Positions 1 through 11,705 of a stretch of DNA of 64,000 bases are shown in pieces. The notes under the pieces are model-generated. The model ran no database searches, was not told the origin of the DNA, and saw only the letters and a program-made list of their open reading frames with translations. The first letter of the stretch is position 1, and each line of letters begins with the position of its first letter. Position numbers and translations under genes: made by a program. Source of the DNA: Atrina japonica (Eukaryota; Mollusca; Bivalvia; Pterioida; Pinnidae). Location: the NCBI GenBank assembly GCA_030159075.1, contig BROG01000002.1, positions 5,538,001 through 5,602,000 of the forward strand, written 5' to 3'.

Positions 1-593
1 CATTCAAAATTTAAAAAAAACTAATATAATAAGTTTGACTTTTAATATTTTGTAATGAATGAATGATCATAGCCAATAAATTGCGATAGTTGTATGGATG
101 TAAGAGAACATAACATCCTGTCCATCAAACATTGATGTACATGTACCGGTATGTACATGTATGTACATTAGTTGGCATTAAACCATTAATCGACCAACTC
201 TGGTTCATTAGTACTGCTTTGAAAAAGAAACGTACATTAAAATGCTAATACAAAACCATTTTTTTTGCATCTTCTGCTTGAATGATACTTAATTTTGTTT
301 AAGCTTAAAATTTCATTATTGACTTTTTAAATCATCCTATTCAATCAGCACTTTGTGAAAGTAGCCTGAAATTTTCTGTTTATTGAAGTGATGAGTAAGC
401 CAACACTGTCATTATTAGAGGAAAAAAAATTTACAGAAATTTGCACAGAAGTTTGAAAGGAATTCATCAAATCAATTTCAATCTATCTAATGCAATCATG
501 GCTATAAATAGAAAGATATGAACATAGTCGTAAAAAAATGACAGCTGTAGAAATTCTTGTTCATTTTCAATCTATGGTGTGATGTAGCAGCAG

Positions 594-824
594 GGGCCTC
601 TTTGGTCAAGTTGTTAGAGCTTTGTGCTTTGAGCCATGAAGTCTCTCACTTCTGGTCAGCACTGGTTTAAGCCCCACTGGAACCTAAGCTGATTTTGTGA
701 GAAAGTTTGCCAGTTTACTTACAGAAAGTCAGCTGTGTCTTCCTGGGTACATTAATTGTACCTGGGTTTCCTCCACCAATAAAAACCATAAAACTTAAAA
801 ATTATTGAATGTTGCATAAAACAC
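594..824 (+). mobile_element. SINE-A copy (tRNA-headed, divergent)
   Basis: It shares the SINE-A body: ctctcacttctggtcagc, then gccccactgg, then gtttgccagtttactt, then cttcctgggtacatt. It ends near ttgcataaaacac. The head (tggtcaagttgttagagc) has a decayed pol III A box. Confidence 0.75.
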
Positions 825-1299
825 TTTTCGGATTTAGTGTAGCTACAACGCTCGCTATGTTTGTGAGAAAATGCCTGTGCATATTTACATGACCATATGC
901 GTGTGTTTATTTATTAGGTCACAAAGTGAAATGCTTTGAGGAGTTTTATAGCCATGAGTCTACCTTCGTTTTCCTATGTTCTTTGTGTTTGTTGTTCATT
1001 ACATGTTTTAATTTTTTTTACTTAATCTGAAAAATAATCAAGGAGATTTCAGCCAAATTTTGTATGTATTATACAACATTTATAGCAAGATTACTGAAAT
1101 TCACTTCTCATTCAATGATATGTGAAATTAATTTTTGGATAACTGCATTTATTTTCAACCATTTTGACATTTGAACACTTACATTTTTTGTATTGCACTC
1201 CTTTTCTCTAGTTTTGATCCTTATGCTATTTTCCTGGTGATTATCTCCCTTTTACGACAGACAACATGTTCACTCTGTCTTAATTTGTATTTTGAATGT

Positions 1300-1542
1300 T
1301 GTTTTACGTCACACTCAACAATTTTTCAGTTACATGGTGGCGTCCAGTTTTTAATGGTAGAGGAGAGAACTCGGTTACAATGTACCTGGAAAGAGACCAC
1401 TGGCCTTCCACAAGTAAACTGGCAAACTTTCTCACAAAAATCAGCTTAAATTCCAATGGGACTCGAACGTGCCCTGACAGGAAGTGAGAGACTTCATGAT
1501 TTAAAGGGCGATGCTCTAACCACTCAACCATGGAAGCCACCT
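1300..1542 (-). mobile_element. SINE-A copy, near full length
   Basis: Reading the minus strand, the head is ggttgagtggttagagcatc (A-box-like), then acgttcgagtcccattgg (B box GTTCGAGTCC). The body and the ttgttgagtgtgacgtaaaa tail follow. The long arm between the boxes resembles a Leu- or Ser-type tRNA. This copy best shows the tRNA origin of the family. Confidence 0.85.
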
Positions 1543-1559
1543 CCTACCCTGTCTTAATT

Positions 1560-1700
1560 TTGTCCTAAAGCACGGTAGTCTCATGGATGGCATGTTTATC
1601 TGTGCTTCAATTATTTAGCTTCAAAATTTCGCTTTCATTTAAAATTTGCCCTCTCACCTAAGGACGAAAATTAAATGAGAAAATTTCCAGGTATACAGTA
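1560..1700. repeat. Dispersed repeat family D copy
   Basis: It shares tcatggatggcatgt, ttcaattatttagcttcaaa, ccctctcacctaaggac and ttccaggtatacagta with copies at about 14400, 16350 and 22403. The shared end TACTGTATACCTGG suggests a small DNA element. Confidence 0.6.
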
Positions 1701-1986
1701 ATTAGTCAGGTTATTATCATTTAATCTTCCTGTAAGACTGAGAACATCAAAGAAGCGACCTCGTGTTGATCCTAAGTGTGTGTTAGGGTAGAAATACCAG
1801 TGTAAATGCTGCTGGAGAAGAGAGCCATGGTTTGCATTATGTCTTTTTTCAGTTTTCAAAGTCTTGTAACAAAGATACAGCCACTACATCTTTAAATCAA
1901 TATACATGTAACATTTGTTCCATCAGTCTGATCAGTGCATTCCTATTATAGTCCATTCATATTCTGCATTATTTCATTTACCCTTT

Positions 1987-2076
1987 CTAACTCATCACCC
2001 CTAAAAAACAATGGACTCTTCTGTAAAACAATGACTTCGACCAGTCCAAATATGTCTTTAGGGGTAAATGTGTTAA
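1987..2076. mobile_element. TTAA short MITE copy
   Basis: About 90 bp with ends ctaactcatcacccct and aggggtaaatgtgttaa; the inner part carries caatggactcttctgtaa. The left TTAA is mutated to CTAA. Confidence 0.75.
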
Positions 2077-2230
2077 TTATCATGATTCAGAGATGACAGA
2101 TGATGTTCTCCAGTTATTTCACTATGACTTCACTCTGGTCATGTATCTCTATAGGAGAGCTTAATTTACAATAACGGAAAGTTACCATTTCACATTATTT
2201 CATAAAATTGTATTTATCATTTTATCATAG

Positions 2231-2466
2231 GCAGCCTCTGTGGTTGAGTGATTAGAGCATGGAGCTTTAAACCATGAAGTTTCTCACTTCTGGTCAGCGC
2301 AGGTCTGAGCCCCACTGGGACCTAAGCTGATTTTTGTGAGAAAATTTGCCAGTTTACTTGCAGAATGCCAATGGACTCTTCCTGGGTACATTGTAATGGG
2401 GTTCTCTCCCCCACTGAAAATTGATAGCCACAGTATAACTGAAAAGTTGTTGAATGTGACTTAATA
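2231..2466 (+). mobile_element. SINE-A copy joined to the left palindrome arm
   Basis: It runs from the head (ctctgtggttgagtgattag) through the body to the tail gaatgtgacttaatac. The palindrome arm starts at 2424, inside the tail of this copy, so only the tail is duplicated in inverted form. Confidence 0.8.
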
Positions 2467-2929
2467 CATTCTTTATCATAAAATGTTAATATTAACTCAT
2501 CAACCCCTAAAAAACAATGGACTCTTCTGTAAATCAATGACTTAAGCCAATCCAAATGTGTCTTTAGTTGTGGATGAGTTGATTAAAAATACATATATCA
2601 TTCATTGCATTGTTTTAAAAAATTTCATTTTCAAGATACTCAGGTGAAAGATAGTTATAAAGTTTAAGATGAATTGTTCAGTTCCTTACATCAAATGTAT
2701 AAATCCCATGGGATAGCAAATTTAAGATGATGTGAATATGTTTTCTGTTGTTACGATGTGAAAAGAAACAAGAGGGGAAAATGTTCAGGTATATAGTATT
2801 TGTAATGTTTGAAGTCAATGCAGTTCAGGAAACACAATTGCTGCCATATATAAAATCCATATTTCTCACAATATAAACATTCCGCTACTTTTGGTAGTAC
2901 CATATTTTGAAAATGCAGGAAACACTCAT
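2424..2929 (+). repeat. Left arm of a large imperfect palindrome
   Basis: This 506-bp arm is the near-exact reverse complement of 3195-3699. The outer end is atagccacagtataactg (mate cagttatactgtggctat) and the inner end atgcaggaaacactcat (mate atgagtatttcctgcat). Differences are scattered single bases. Confidence 0.9.
2492..2585. mobile_element. TTAA short MITE copy in the palindrome arm
   Basis: Starts ttaactcatcaacccct and ends gatgagttgattaa. Its inverted partner is 3538-3631. Confidence 0.8.
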
Positions 2930-3194
2930 GGTAAACCAATTTGGTTTTAGTACGTCACTGTTAGATTCTTATTCTTCGTTTTTAATTAGTTACAAACATA
3001 TTGTCTTACCAGTGTAGAATGCAGCCTCTCTTGACAACGAGTGAATATACCTAGCAACAGGTACATTTCTTAAACATCACTTTTCCTGCGGGACTATACA
3101 TGGCACTTCTGGTCATTTAGTAGCTTCCTCAATTTTTTCTTTGTAACAGTACATTAAAGCTTGCGATACAGCAAAAACTATTTTCTGTTTTAAA

Positions 3195-3699
3195 ATGAGT
3201 ATTTCCTGCATTTTCAAAATATGGTACTACAAAAAGTAGCGGAATGTTTATATTGTGAGAAATACGGATTTTATAAATGGCAGCAATTGTGTTTCCTGAA
3301 CTGCATTGACTTCAAACATTACAAATACTATATACCTGAACATTTTCGCCTCTTGTTTCTTTTCACATCGTAACAACAGAAAACATATTCACATCATCTT
3401 AAATTTGCTATCCCATGGGATTTATACATTTGATGTAAGGAACTGAACAATTCATCTTAAACTTTATAACTATCTTTCACCTGAGTATCTTGAAAATGAA
3501 ATTTTTAAAACAATGCAATGAATGATATATGTATTTTTAATCAACTCATCCACAACTAAAGACACATTTGGATTGGCTTAAGTCATTGATTTACAGAAGA
3601 GTCCATTGTTTTTTAGGGGTTGATGAGTTAATATTAACATTTTATGATAAAGAATGTATTAAGTCACATTCAACAACTTTTCAGTTATACTGTGGCTAT
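3195..3699 (-). repeat. Right arm of the large palindrome
   Basis: Inverted mate of 2424-2929, separated by a 265-bp spacer (2930-3194) unrelated to either arm. The arm includes the tail of a SINE-A and one complete TTAA MITE, so the inversion-duplication is younger than both insertions. Confidence 0.9.
3538..3631. mobile_element. TTAA short MITE copy (inverted partner)
   Basis: Begins ttaatcaactcatcc and ends ggggttgatgagttaa. It is a product of the palindrome duplication, not an independent insertion. Confidence 0.8.
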
Positions 3700-3731
3700 T
3701 TCTGCAGTTAAATGTATGCAGCACTATCTAT

Positions 3732-3821
3732 TTAACCCATTCACCCCTAAAGACACATTTGGACTGGTTTAAGTCATTGATTTACAGAAGAGTCCATTGT
3801 TTTTCAGGGGTTGATGAGTTA
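3732..3821. mobile_element. TTAA short MITE copy
   Basis: Begins ttaacccattcacccct and ends ggggttgatgagtta. It lies 33 bp beyond the palindrome and is a separate insertion. Confidence 0.75.
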
Positions 3822-4274
3822 TATACTTCACATTACCTGTCAGTTGTGACATTGGTGGGTTTAGAATCGGTGATCATAGAATCAGATGCTGATTAAATCC
3901 TTTCACTGATTTTAATGATACATTTTAAGATTGGTATTCTTTCATTTCATCATTTCTTTTCATTTGTATATCCTTCCATGGTCCATTTGATATTTTCATC
4001 TGTTCACAAATAAAACCTTCAGAGACGATTGTTTAAATCTAAATCAATAAAAACTTCATCGAAATTGAAAATATATACAATGCATGATTACAAAAAAATA
4101 TTTTAAAGTGTTTTTGGCATTTCTTACCATGAAATAGATTGACATTTCTTACCAAGAAATTGATTTTGATGTATATTAAAAATGCTCCTATTTATATGGA
4201 CTCGCTTTTTTGTTGTTGTACATGTAATTTGGTTTTGAGTTTATAAAATGAAATTAAAATTAGGAAAGAATCTA

Positions 4275-4675
4275 ATACAGTAAAACCTTGCCATTAACTC
4301 ATCAACCCCTGAAAATCAATGGACTGCTCTGTAAGTCAATGACTTAGACCAGTCCAATTGTGTCTTTAGGGGTAAATGGGTTAAGACCAGGTAACAGACT
4401 GACTACATATGGTCTGATAAGCAACATGGACTTTTAAGTGATGGTCTGTTATTAGTAAATATCAATTAGGAAATTTTCAAGAGTCTGAATATTTATGGTT
4501 TTTAAATGTGAGGTAAGGTGGTCTCCTGAGCAAGATGGTCTCCTAAGTGAGGTGGTCTCCTGAGCATGGTGGTATCCGATGCAAGGTGGTCTCCTAAGAA
4601 AGGTGGCCTTTAAAGAGAGGTGATCGAGATGGTTTCCAAAGTGAGATGGTCTTTAAGTGAGGTTCTATTGTACTT
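4275..4675. mobile_element. Decayed TACAGT-type MITE carrying a nested TTAA MITE
   Basis: The outer ends are tacagtaaaacctt and gaggttctattgta. Inside are repeated short phrases such as aggtggtctcctgagc and aagatggtctccta. A complete TTAA element (4294-4384) interrupts its left end. Confidence 0.65.
4294..4384. mobile_element. TTAA short MITE, clean 91-bp copy
   Basis: The ends ttaactcatcaacccct and aggggtaaatgggttaa are about 14/17 matched inverted repeats bounded by TTAA on both sides. It is the clearest example of the family. Confidence 0.85.
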
Positions 4676-4871
4676 GAATATTTGGTAGGATAATGTTTAC
4701 CATTTAATTGTCTATTGTACATGTACATAAACACAAATATATCATTTGAAGATTTTCAATTAACTTCAGATAAAAAACAGATTTTGAGCAAAATTGAACT
4801 CATCCATTATTTCATTTATATCAAGCAACATACCAAATTTGATTAAAATTGATGAAAGAAACACAAGTGTT

Positions 4872-4961
4872 TTAGTCATTCACCCCATAAAACACATTTG
4901 GGCTGGCCTAAATCATTGATTTATAGAAGAGTCCATTGTTTCTCAGGGATTGATGAGTTAA
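4872..4961. mobile_element. TTAA short MITE copy
   Basis: Begins ttagtcattcacccc and ends gggattgatgagttaa; mildly decayed. Confidence 0.75.
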
Positions 4962-5424
4962 TGGAATGATCAAAAGCACAAAAAGATTGCCCCCTCCCCT
5001 TCATTTCTGATCTTGGGTGCATAAAAAACGCCATTAAAAGCAATAACCAAAAACAAAAGAATAAATAAGTAAACCGCTAAACAAAAGAACAAAACAATCG
5101 CCTAAACCAACCAGCATGGAAAGATTAAAATTTGCATATCTAAAATAATAATTGTAATTACGCTTTCTGACAATTTTCTGTAACAGGATGTAATTGTGTT
5201 AACTACACTTCTTGGAGCTATTTCAAAACTTGGTAATGAGTGTGATTATCTCAGTAATGACAAAGTCTGATCACATTTCATACATGTATCAGGTGATAAG
5301 GATTTGATCATATAAATGATGTACAGCATTCACTTGTCAAACAGGAAACAAGTATTTTGTGGAACTTATATAAAGGACAATACTCAGGTGGGAAATATCA
5401 TAACTCAGTATATTTATATATAAG

Positions 5425-5572
5425 TAGATGTTTGTGTGTGTGTGTGCATATGTGTGTGTATGTGTGTCTATGTGTTGGTATGTGTGAATTGTTCATACCA
5501 GTATGTATGTGTACACATCTGTGTGTGTACACATGTACATGTGTATGTGTATGTGGTGTGTGTGTGTGTGTT
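5425..5572. repeat. GT-rich microsatellite
   Basis: Interrupted (TG)n with tgtatg and tgtaca phrases. The 148-residue open frame across it is a by-product of the repeat. Confidence 0.85.
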
Positions 5573-6313
5573 ACATTTCCAGCACTAAAGTTTTCCTACT
5601 TTTATGGTTTTGCATTCGTGTTTCCTGATTTCATTGATGCATTATCTGTTTCGGTAATTAACAAGATTTTTATTGAAGTGGGAGTATTTCATGTGTTGTG
5701 TGGTTTTCACATAACCGAGAGGATTACATTCTTTCATTGGATGCTAATCATAGCCTTATCTCCATTCATTCAACATTATTGTTTAAGGTCATTCCAATTT
5801 TGACAAACCTGACACAACTACAGAAATGTTCACTGACATGCTTTATTGTGGCTTTGAAATTGATATGACAGGTATATAAAATAAAACCTGTAAAGCATCA
5901 TATTTCTTTTTTATATGACAAAAAGAAAATAAATGTGAAATAAAACAAAACATTTTTATGAATATATAATAATGATATAATCAAAACTCCCACCACCTCC
6001 AAAAAAAAAAATCAATAAACAGAATAAAAACAGCAATAATTAGGAGTGTTATGATTATATATAAATACATTTTTTTTTACTTAAATATGTGAGTAAGTTA
6101 CAGTTCTATTTCACCACTGTGTTAGAGAAATACTGGAGACTTTAGGTTTGATGGATAATCCTAGGATGATAGAGTGAATTCATACATGATAGCTGGGGGC
6201 TATGAGGTAATTAGATTGATTGGACAGTACATAGAGTATTAAACTCTTCATATGTTAACTTGGGTATAAACACAGATACTGTTAATTCCATGTGGTATGT
6301 GAGTAGGTAGGAG

Positions 6314-6314
<1 letters not shown>

Positions 6315-6393
<79 letters not shown>
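6315..6393. repeat. (AT)n microsatellite
   Basis: About 39 uninterrupted AT dinucleotides. Confidence 0.98.
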
Positions 6394-6395
<2 letters not shown>

Positions 6396-6725
6396 AACAA
6401 GTTATTATACATTTATCTGTTTAGTGGAATGGTATATATAAGCATTTGTTTTTATATTGGAATCATTACTACAAACTATACAAAACTTTGTGCCTGCCAT
6501 TGGTAATTAAGAGTCGTGTTTCACAGAGAATGCAGAGGAGGATTGCTGTTATGTTTCTCAAGAGTGTGAATATATATATAATAATTATATATGTATATTT
6601 TAATAATTTATGATATCTGTTTTGTTGGATAGGCTAGTAGGTACCATGGCTTTGGAAGATTGTTAAAATCAACACATGGTAAGAACCCGTTTCATGGTGC
6701 ATTTTGATTTTTTGATTTTGTATAA

Positions 6726-6868
6726 TGTTTTAATGTCACACTTGACAATTTTTCAATTATATGGTGGTGGCCAGTTTTTAATGTCGAGGAGAAAACCCTG
6801 TTACAATGTACCCAAGGCCAACAGTTTTCCATCAGTAAACTGGGTATTTTTCTCACAAAAATCAGAGA
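6726..6868 (-). mobile_element. SINE-A fragment (tail half)
   Basis: It contains the tail to mid-body region (caatttttcaattatatgg to ttctcacaaaaatcag) and lacks the tRNA head. Confidence 0.75.
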
Positions 6869-6916
6869 AAAAGAGAGTTATTATATTTGATAGAAGACTC
6901 AATGTGGATAACATTA

Positions 6917-7000
6917 CAGTCAAACTTGTATATAAAGACCGCTCACTGGGGAAATTACAAAAACGGTCTTTATAGACAGGTGGTCTTTATATACAGGGTC
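6917..7000. mobile_element. TACAGT-type MITE fragment
   Basis: It begins ttacagtcaaacttgtatat and continues with aaacggtctttatagacagg. The right terminal repeat is missing. Confidence 0.55.
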
Positions 7001-7936
7001 ACATGAGATATGAAATCCAAGGCATCGGAGATGGCTTATTATTATTTCCTTTACATATTTCTTCCATGGTTAGATATTTCATTTAGTGATTAAATGGATA
7101 TTGTATTTAAATACTAAATGGATTTTCTGAACTCCAGGGTCTGGAAAATATTCATTTTTTAAAAAAAAATAATCCAAATTTGGAATATTTGCATCTTTTC
7201 GGGAAAATACAAGCCATTTTTGCATTGGGAAGGGTCCTGTAACCATCCAAAAAAATAGTCATAGAAAATCCCTGTAGCTAATACATGCATAACATGTAAA
7301 TAATAAAAAAAATTATAACAATGAAATAATTCAATGTTTTAATAATTTAAATTAATTTATGATGTAATTGAATTATACATGTACATCGAGGATACGGCAC
7401 ATTATTAAAACTGAAACATTAGACACAAGTTTTGAAATTCTAATATATTCAGGGAAATAGATAATTGGTACTAGCATTTCAGTTGAAGGAGTTCCAATTT
7501 GCCTTGTCCCAGTTAAATTAGAGAGTATTAATGTTGTTTACAGACATCTGAAAAGAAATGCCATTTAAAGCCTACCTACATATCTCTCCTCATGTAGTTA
7601 GTTATGATTAGCCATATAAAACAAATAATTTCTGTTTAGTTATTGCCAATGTTTTATTCAGAGATGCATTTACATGCAGTTTTAATCATAAGTGGCAGAA
7701 TGAATGACAAGTAAATATGTGATATGTCACATTTCAATGATTATATATTTCATATGAAACTTAAATTACAGGTAAGTTTATTTGCATTTCATGATTGCAT
7801 CAGGAAAATGATGGATGTAGTTAATTTACAGTATAGCTTGGCAGAAGTCATTGTTTACATCTTTATGATTTGTGTGATGGGTTGTTTGTGCCATACTCAA
7901 CTATTTTTCTGTTATACAAAGGGCCTTAGTACATTG

Positions 7937-8646
7937 TCAAATGTAGAGAGGTCAAATTCAAATGTGAAGAGGTCAATGTCAAATGTAGAGAGGTATATGT
8001 CGAATGTAGAGAGGTATATGTCATATGTAGAGAGGTAAATGTCAAATACAGAAAAGTCAATGTCAAATGTAGAGAGTTGAATGTCAAATGTAGAGAGGTC
8101 AAATTCAAATGTAAAGAGGTCAATGTCAAATGTAGAGAGGTATATGTCGAATGTAGAGAGGTATATGTCATATGTAGAGAGGTAAATGTCAAATACAGAA
8201 AAGTCAATGTCAAATGTAGAGAGTTGAATGTCAAATGTAGAGAGGTCAAATTCAAATGTAGAGAGGTATGTGTCAAATGTAGAGAGGTATATGTCAGATG
8301 TAGAAAGGTGAGTGTGAAATACAGAAAAGTCAATGTCAAATGTAGAGAGATGAATGTCAAATGTAGAGAGGTCAAATTCAAATGTAAAGAGGTCATTGTC
8401 AAATGTTGAGAGGTATATGCCAAATGAGAGTTCAATGTCAGATACAGAAATATGAATGTCTAAATAATTTTATGTAGAGAGTTAAATGCCAAATGTAGAG
8501 AGTTGAATGTCAAATGAAGAGAGGTTAATATACAATGTGGAGAGGTTAATGTCAATGTAGAGAGTTGAATGTCAAATGAAGAGAGGTTAATATACAATGT
8601 GGAGAGGTTAATGTCAAATGTAGACAGTTGATTGTCAAAAGTAGAG
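7937..8646. repeat. 21-bp minisatellite with 147-bp higher-order repeat
   Basis: Unit about tcaaatgtagagaggtcaatg with variants. A distinctive variant (gaggtcaaattcaaatg) recurs with starts at 7937, 8084, 8231 and 8357, i.e. spacings 147, 147 and 126, all multiples of 21. Open frames on both strands through it are artefacts of the period. Confidence 0.92.
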
Positions 8647-9002
8647 TTAAGTGTAGAAATGTTTGATGTTTGACTCTGTGTGACTGTAATTCAATTGATT
8701 GCAGTGAGTTTACATCATCAGTCAGTTAGACATGAATGCAAACATTTGTGGAATGTGACAGAATGTTCAATAGATGATTGACAGAAAATAGGAGAGATTG
8801 ATCATTTTTGTGAGAGAGATAGAGACATGTCTGTGAAATTCGGTGCTAAGAAAAGAAGATTACATACAATGCTGAACAGATCTTTCAAGTGACAGTTGTT
8901 CGAAATAAATGAAATCCTCTTTTTCATCTTCAATCTAAAATCTCTATGGAAACAAAATAGATCAGATGTATCCCTATACCATGACCAGGGTTTTATTTAT
9001 TA

Positions 9003-9125
9003 TTAGGCTGCCCTGCCAGTATATTGGCTATATTGAATTATTGGAAGGATTCATTTTGATAATCAGACTATTCTGCCAATATATTGGCTATATTGAATTT
9101 GATTGGAAGGATTCATTGATATAAT
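9003..9125. repeat. Two-copy tandem duplication
   Basis: ctgccagtatattggctata recurs about 60 bp later as ctgccaatatattggctata, each followed by ttggaaggattcattttgata or similar. Confidence 0.75.
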
Positions 9126-9371
9126 TCTTTTTTCTTCTGACTTTGGATTGCATCATTTCATTTGACATTTTCTGAAAGATATCTGGTTTGCTTCATCTCC
9201 TCTGGCATTGTCACCTAATTCACCGGCACATTTGTATAGAGCACTTTTGATATTACCATCTTAAACTGTTACAACAATTACCCAGTTCCTGACTGTTACA
9301 ACAATTACCAAGTTCCTGAAAGGTATTATTGGTGTGAACTTGTGTAAATTATAACTTGTAAAGCATCTGAA

Positions 9372-9467
<96 letters not shown>

Positions 9468-9469
9468 GA

Positions 9470-9503
<34 letters not shown>

Positions 9504-9634
9504 TGGATGAATTGACAGACGGACAGACAGACAGGCAGACAGACAGATAGATTGATTAGATGGATGGATGAATGGACAGACAGACAGGCAGATAGACAGA
9601 CAGACAGATAGATAGATAGATAGATAGATAGAGA
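9372..9634. repeat. (GATA)n/(GACA)n microsatellite
   Basis: Long (TAGA)n to about 9503, then mixed GACA/GGCA/GATA units to 9634. Confidence 0.97.
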
Positions 9635-9783
9635 CAGACACATATATATTCAATGGTGGGACATTTATTTTTTTTTGTCAACATTATTACCTCATTTAAT
9701 ACATGTAGTTTCATGTCATGATAACTTTACTGTTATGTTGACAAAATTAAACAAACAACTTTGTCTGCCTTTCTGCCCCCTCC

Positions 9784-9817
9784 TTTCTCTCTCTCTCTCT
9801 TCTCTCTCTCTCTGTCT
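9784..9817. repeat. (CT)n microsatellite
   Basis: Short pyrimidine run tttctctctctctctc with one interruption. Confidence 0.9.
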
Positions 9818-10979
9818 CGCCAACTTTTTAAAGACGGTCATAGAACAGCATGTATATTGATTCTTTTTTCATTGTAATTTGAGCTTTTTCTACAACAATA
9901 TTTTTGTAAGGTAAAAATCAGGGTTAAATTGTGTATATGTACATTGATTGTTTCATGTCATCTGTTGTTTACGATTAATATACAGTATTTTTATCACAAT
10001 CGATTCTAGATACATTTACAAAAGATGAACTTTTATTATTTCTGATAAAAATATCAGGTGTCATGAACATGGTATACCCAATAATGTATAAGCTATCTGA
10101 AATTGTCAATTTTTAATCTGGGATAACAGTGTGATGGCATAAAACTACGGTTTTTTATGCTTTGTGTTTTCAGTTTTACAAAGACAAATTAGTTTGAGGA
10201 ATAAATGTGTTTGTAGCAATTATCGGGTCTTCATTTTTGACACATTGGTGTAACACATTATTTCTAGTGCTGCAGCAGTTCATTTAACTCTGAGATCAGT
10301 AATTGACAATCTAATTTGTCATGTGATCATTTTCTTCTCGCAAAGTCACAAAAGCAATCTTTCTTCATTTGAACTTTACGCCAAAGAACATGAAAATGTG
10401 GTGTCTTCCTTTCCGGTTTAACCACCCTCTCATAATAAGTTATCAGTGGTGGGTCAGAGTATTGCGGGTTTTATTTTTATTTTTTTAAAGGCATTCAGGC
10501 TGCCATTTTGATAAACCAAGTATCCTGCGATTAAACCAAGACTTTGATTAAAAAGCTAAAAATATATTTTGCCATAAAAAAATTTAACAAAAACATGCAT
10601 ATGTTGCTAGACTGAATGACATTCACCAACAATTTTTAGTTCCTGCCATCCATGTTAGAATACAAATGTTTACTCACCCATTGTTCACATTTGATTTCTT
10701 TTCATAAATTACTTGTATGGCATAATAACTTTTTTTTTCTCAACCTGAGATGTTTTAAAAAGTTTTTATTTGTATACAACGTTGAATATTTGAAAAAAAA
10801 ATCCATTTTAACAGCTTGTATGCCTTTAAGGTTATCTGAGCCAAAAGTTTTAATAGGTGATACATGTAACAATTTAAGTTTAGATTATGATTATATCACT
10901 GACTTTCATTTGGCAGATTTTAACCAAGATTGGTAGAAGGGTCTGATTAAAAAAAAATTGATATCTAATATTAAAAAAA

Positions 10980-11705
10980 AATTTGTTGGTCAACTTATTT
11001 GGTGTTTTGATGGTTGTATGATGCCAGTGGTGGATTATTAGTTGTTAGGTTTGTTACTGACCATTCATGGGATTATGTCGGGTTGATCACATTCATGGAA
11101 GGCGAGGCGAAACCGAGCCTTCAGTGGACTTGATCAAGCTGACGTATTCCTGTGGACGGTCAGTAACAAACCTAACAACTGTTTTATTTTGTCGAGGACG
11201 ATAATTTCTCGTTTAGTAAATGTCTTTAGTTGCATTTGTCCACATAATTGTGAATCGGATCATCCACCACCGACTTCTATTTTTTTTAACTGACTGTCCA
11301 TCATTAGAACCATGGAAGGCAGTCACACGACCCTTTATATCAAATTTCAATCCAAGGCAAAACAAATACATGTATGTATAGTAGTCAATTACAAGTTAGT
11401 GGTTGGTCAAGTAATTTGATGGTTTGATGGTTTTATGTTGTCAGTGGTAGATATATGTACAGTGGTCAATTACAAGTTACCTGTTGGTCAAGTAGTTTAG
11501 TGGTATGATGGTTGTATGATGGTACTAGTGGATACAGGTATATGTACAGTGGTCAATTACAAGCTACTTGTTCGTCAAGTAATTTGGTGGTGTGATGGTT
11601 GTATGAGTTCAGTGGTAGATATATCTACAGTGGTCAATTACAAGTTACTTGATGGTCAAATAATTTGGTGGTTTGATGGTTGTATGATGGTAACTTACAA
11701 TCACT
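10980..11705. repeat. 81-87 bp tandem array split by an insertion
   Basis: The shared phrases are acagtggtcaattacaagtt and ggtttgatggttgtatgatg. Unit starts fall at about 11461, 11548 and 11629. A partial unit at 10980-11035 is separated from the rest by about 340 bp of unrelated sequence. Confidence 0.8.
11040..11180. mobile_element. Hairpin element with perfect 23-bp inverted repeats
   Basis: The arms 11040-11062 (agttgttaggtttgttactg acc) and 11158-11180 are exact reverse complements. The inner part carries tgatca on both sides. It interrupts the surrounding tandem array; the inserted block may extend to about 11375. Confidence 0.7.

Larger units (their letters stand above)
1..2423. other. 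Non-coding flank or intron with SINE and MITE copies
   Basis: AT-rich DNA with no supported exon. It contains SINE-A copies (594-824, 1300-1542, 2231-2466), a family-D repeat (about 1560-1700) and a TTAA element (1987-2076). TACATGTA-type palindromes are dense at 130-170. Confidence 0.6.

Noticed and set aside
5357..5803. 148-residue frame across a GT tract
   Set aside because: Low-complexity CVCVC stretch, no domain, no splice context.
7926..8435. 169-residue minus-strand frame rich in SLHLT
   Set aside because: 21-bp period minisatellite; the opposite strand is also open.
9261..9653. Frames of 105-130 residues of SIYLSIYLS
   Set aside because: Translation of GATA/GACA microsatellite.
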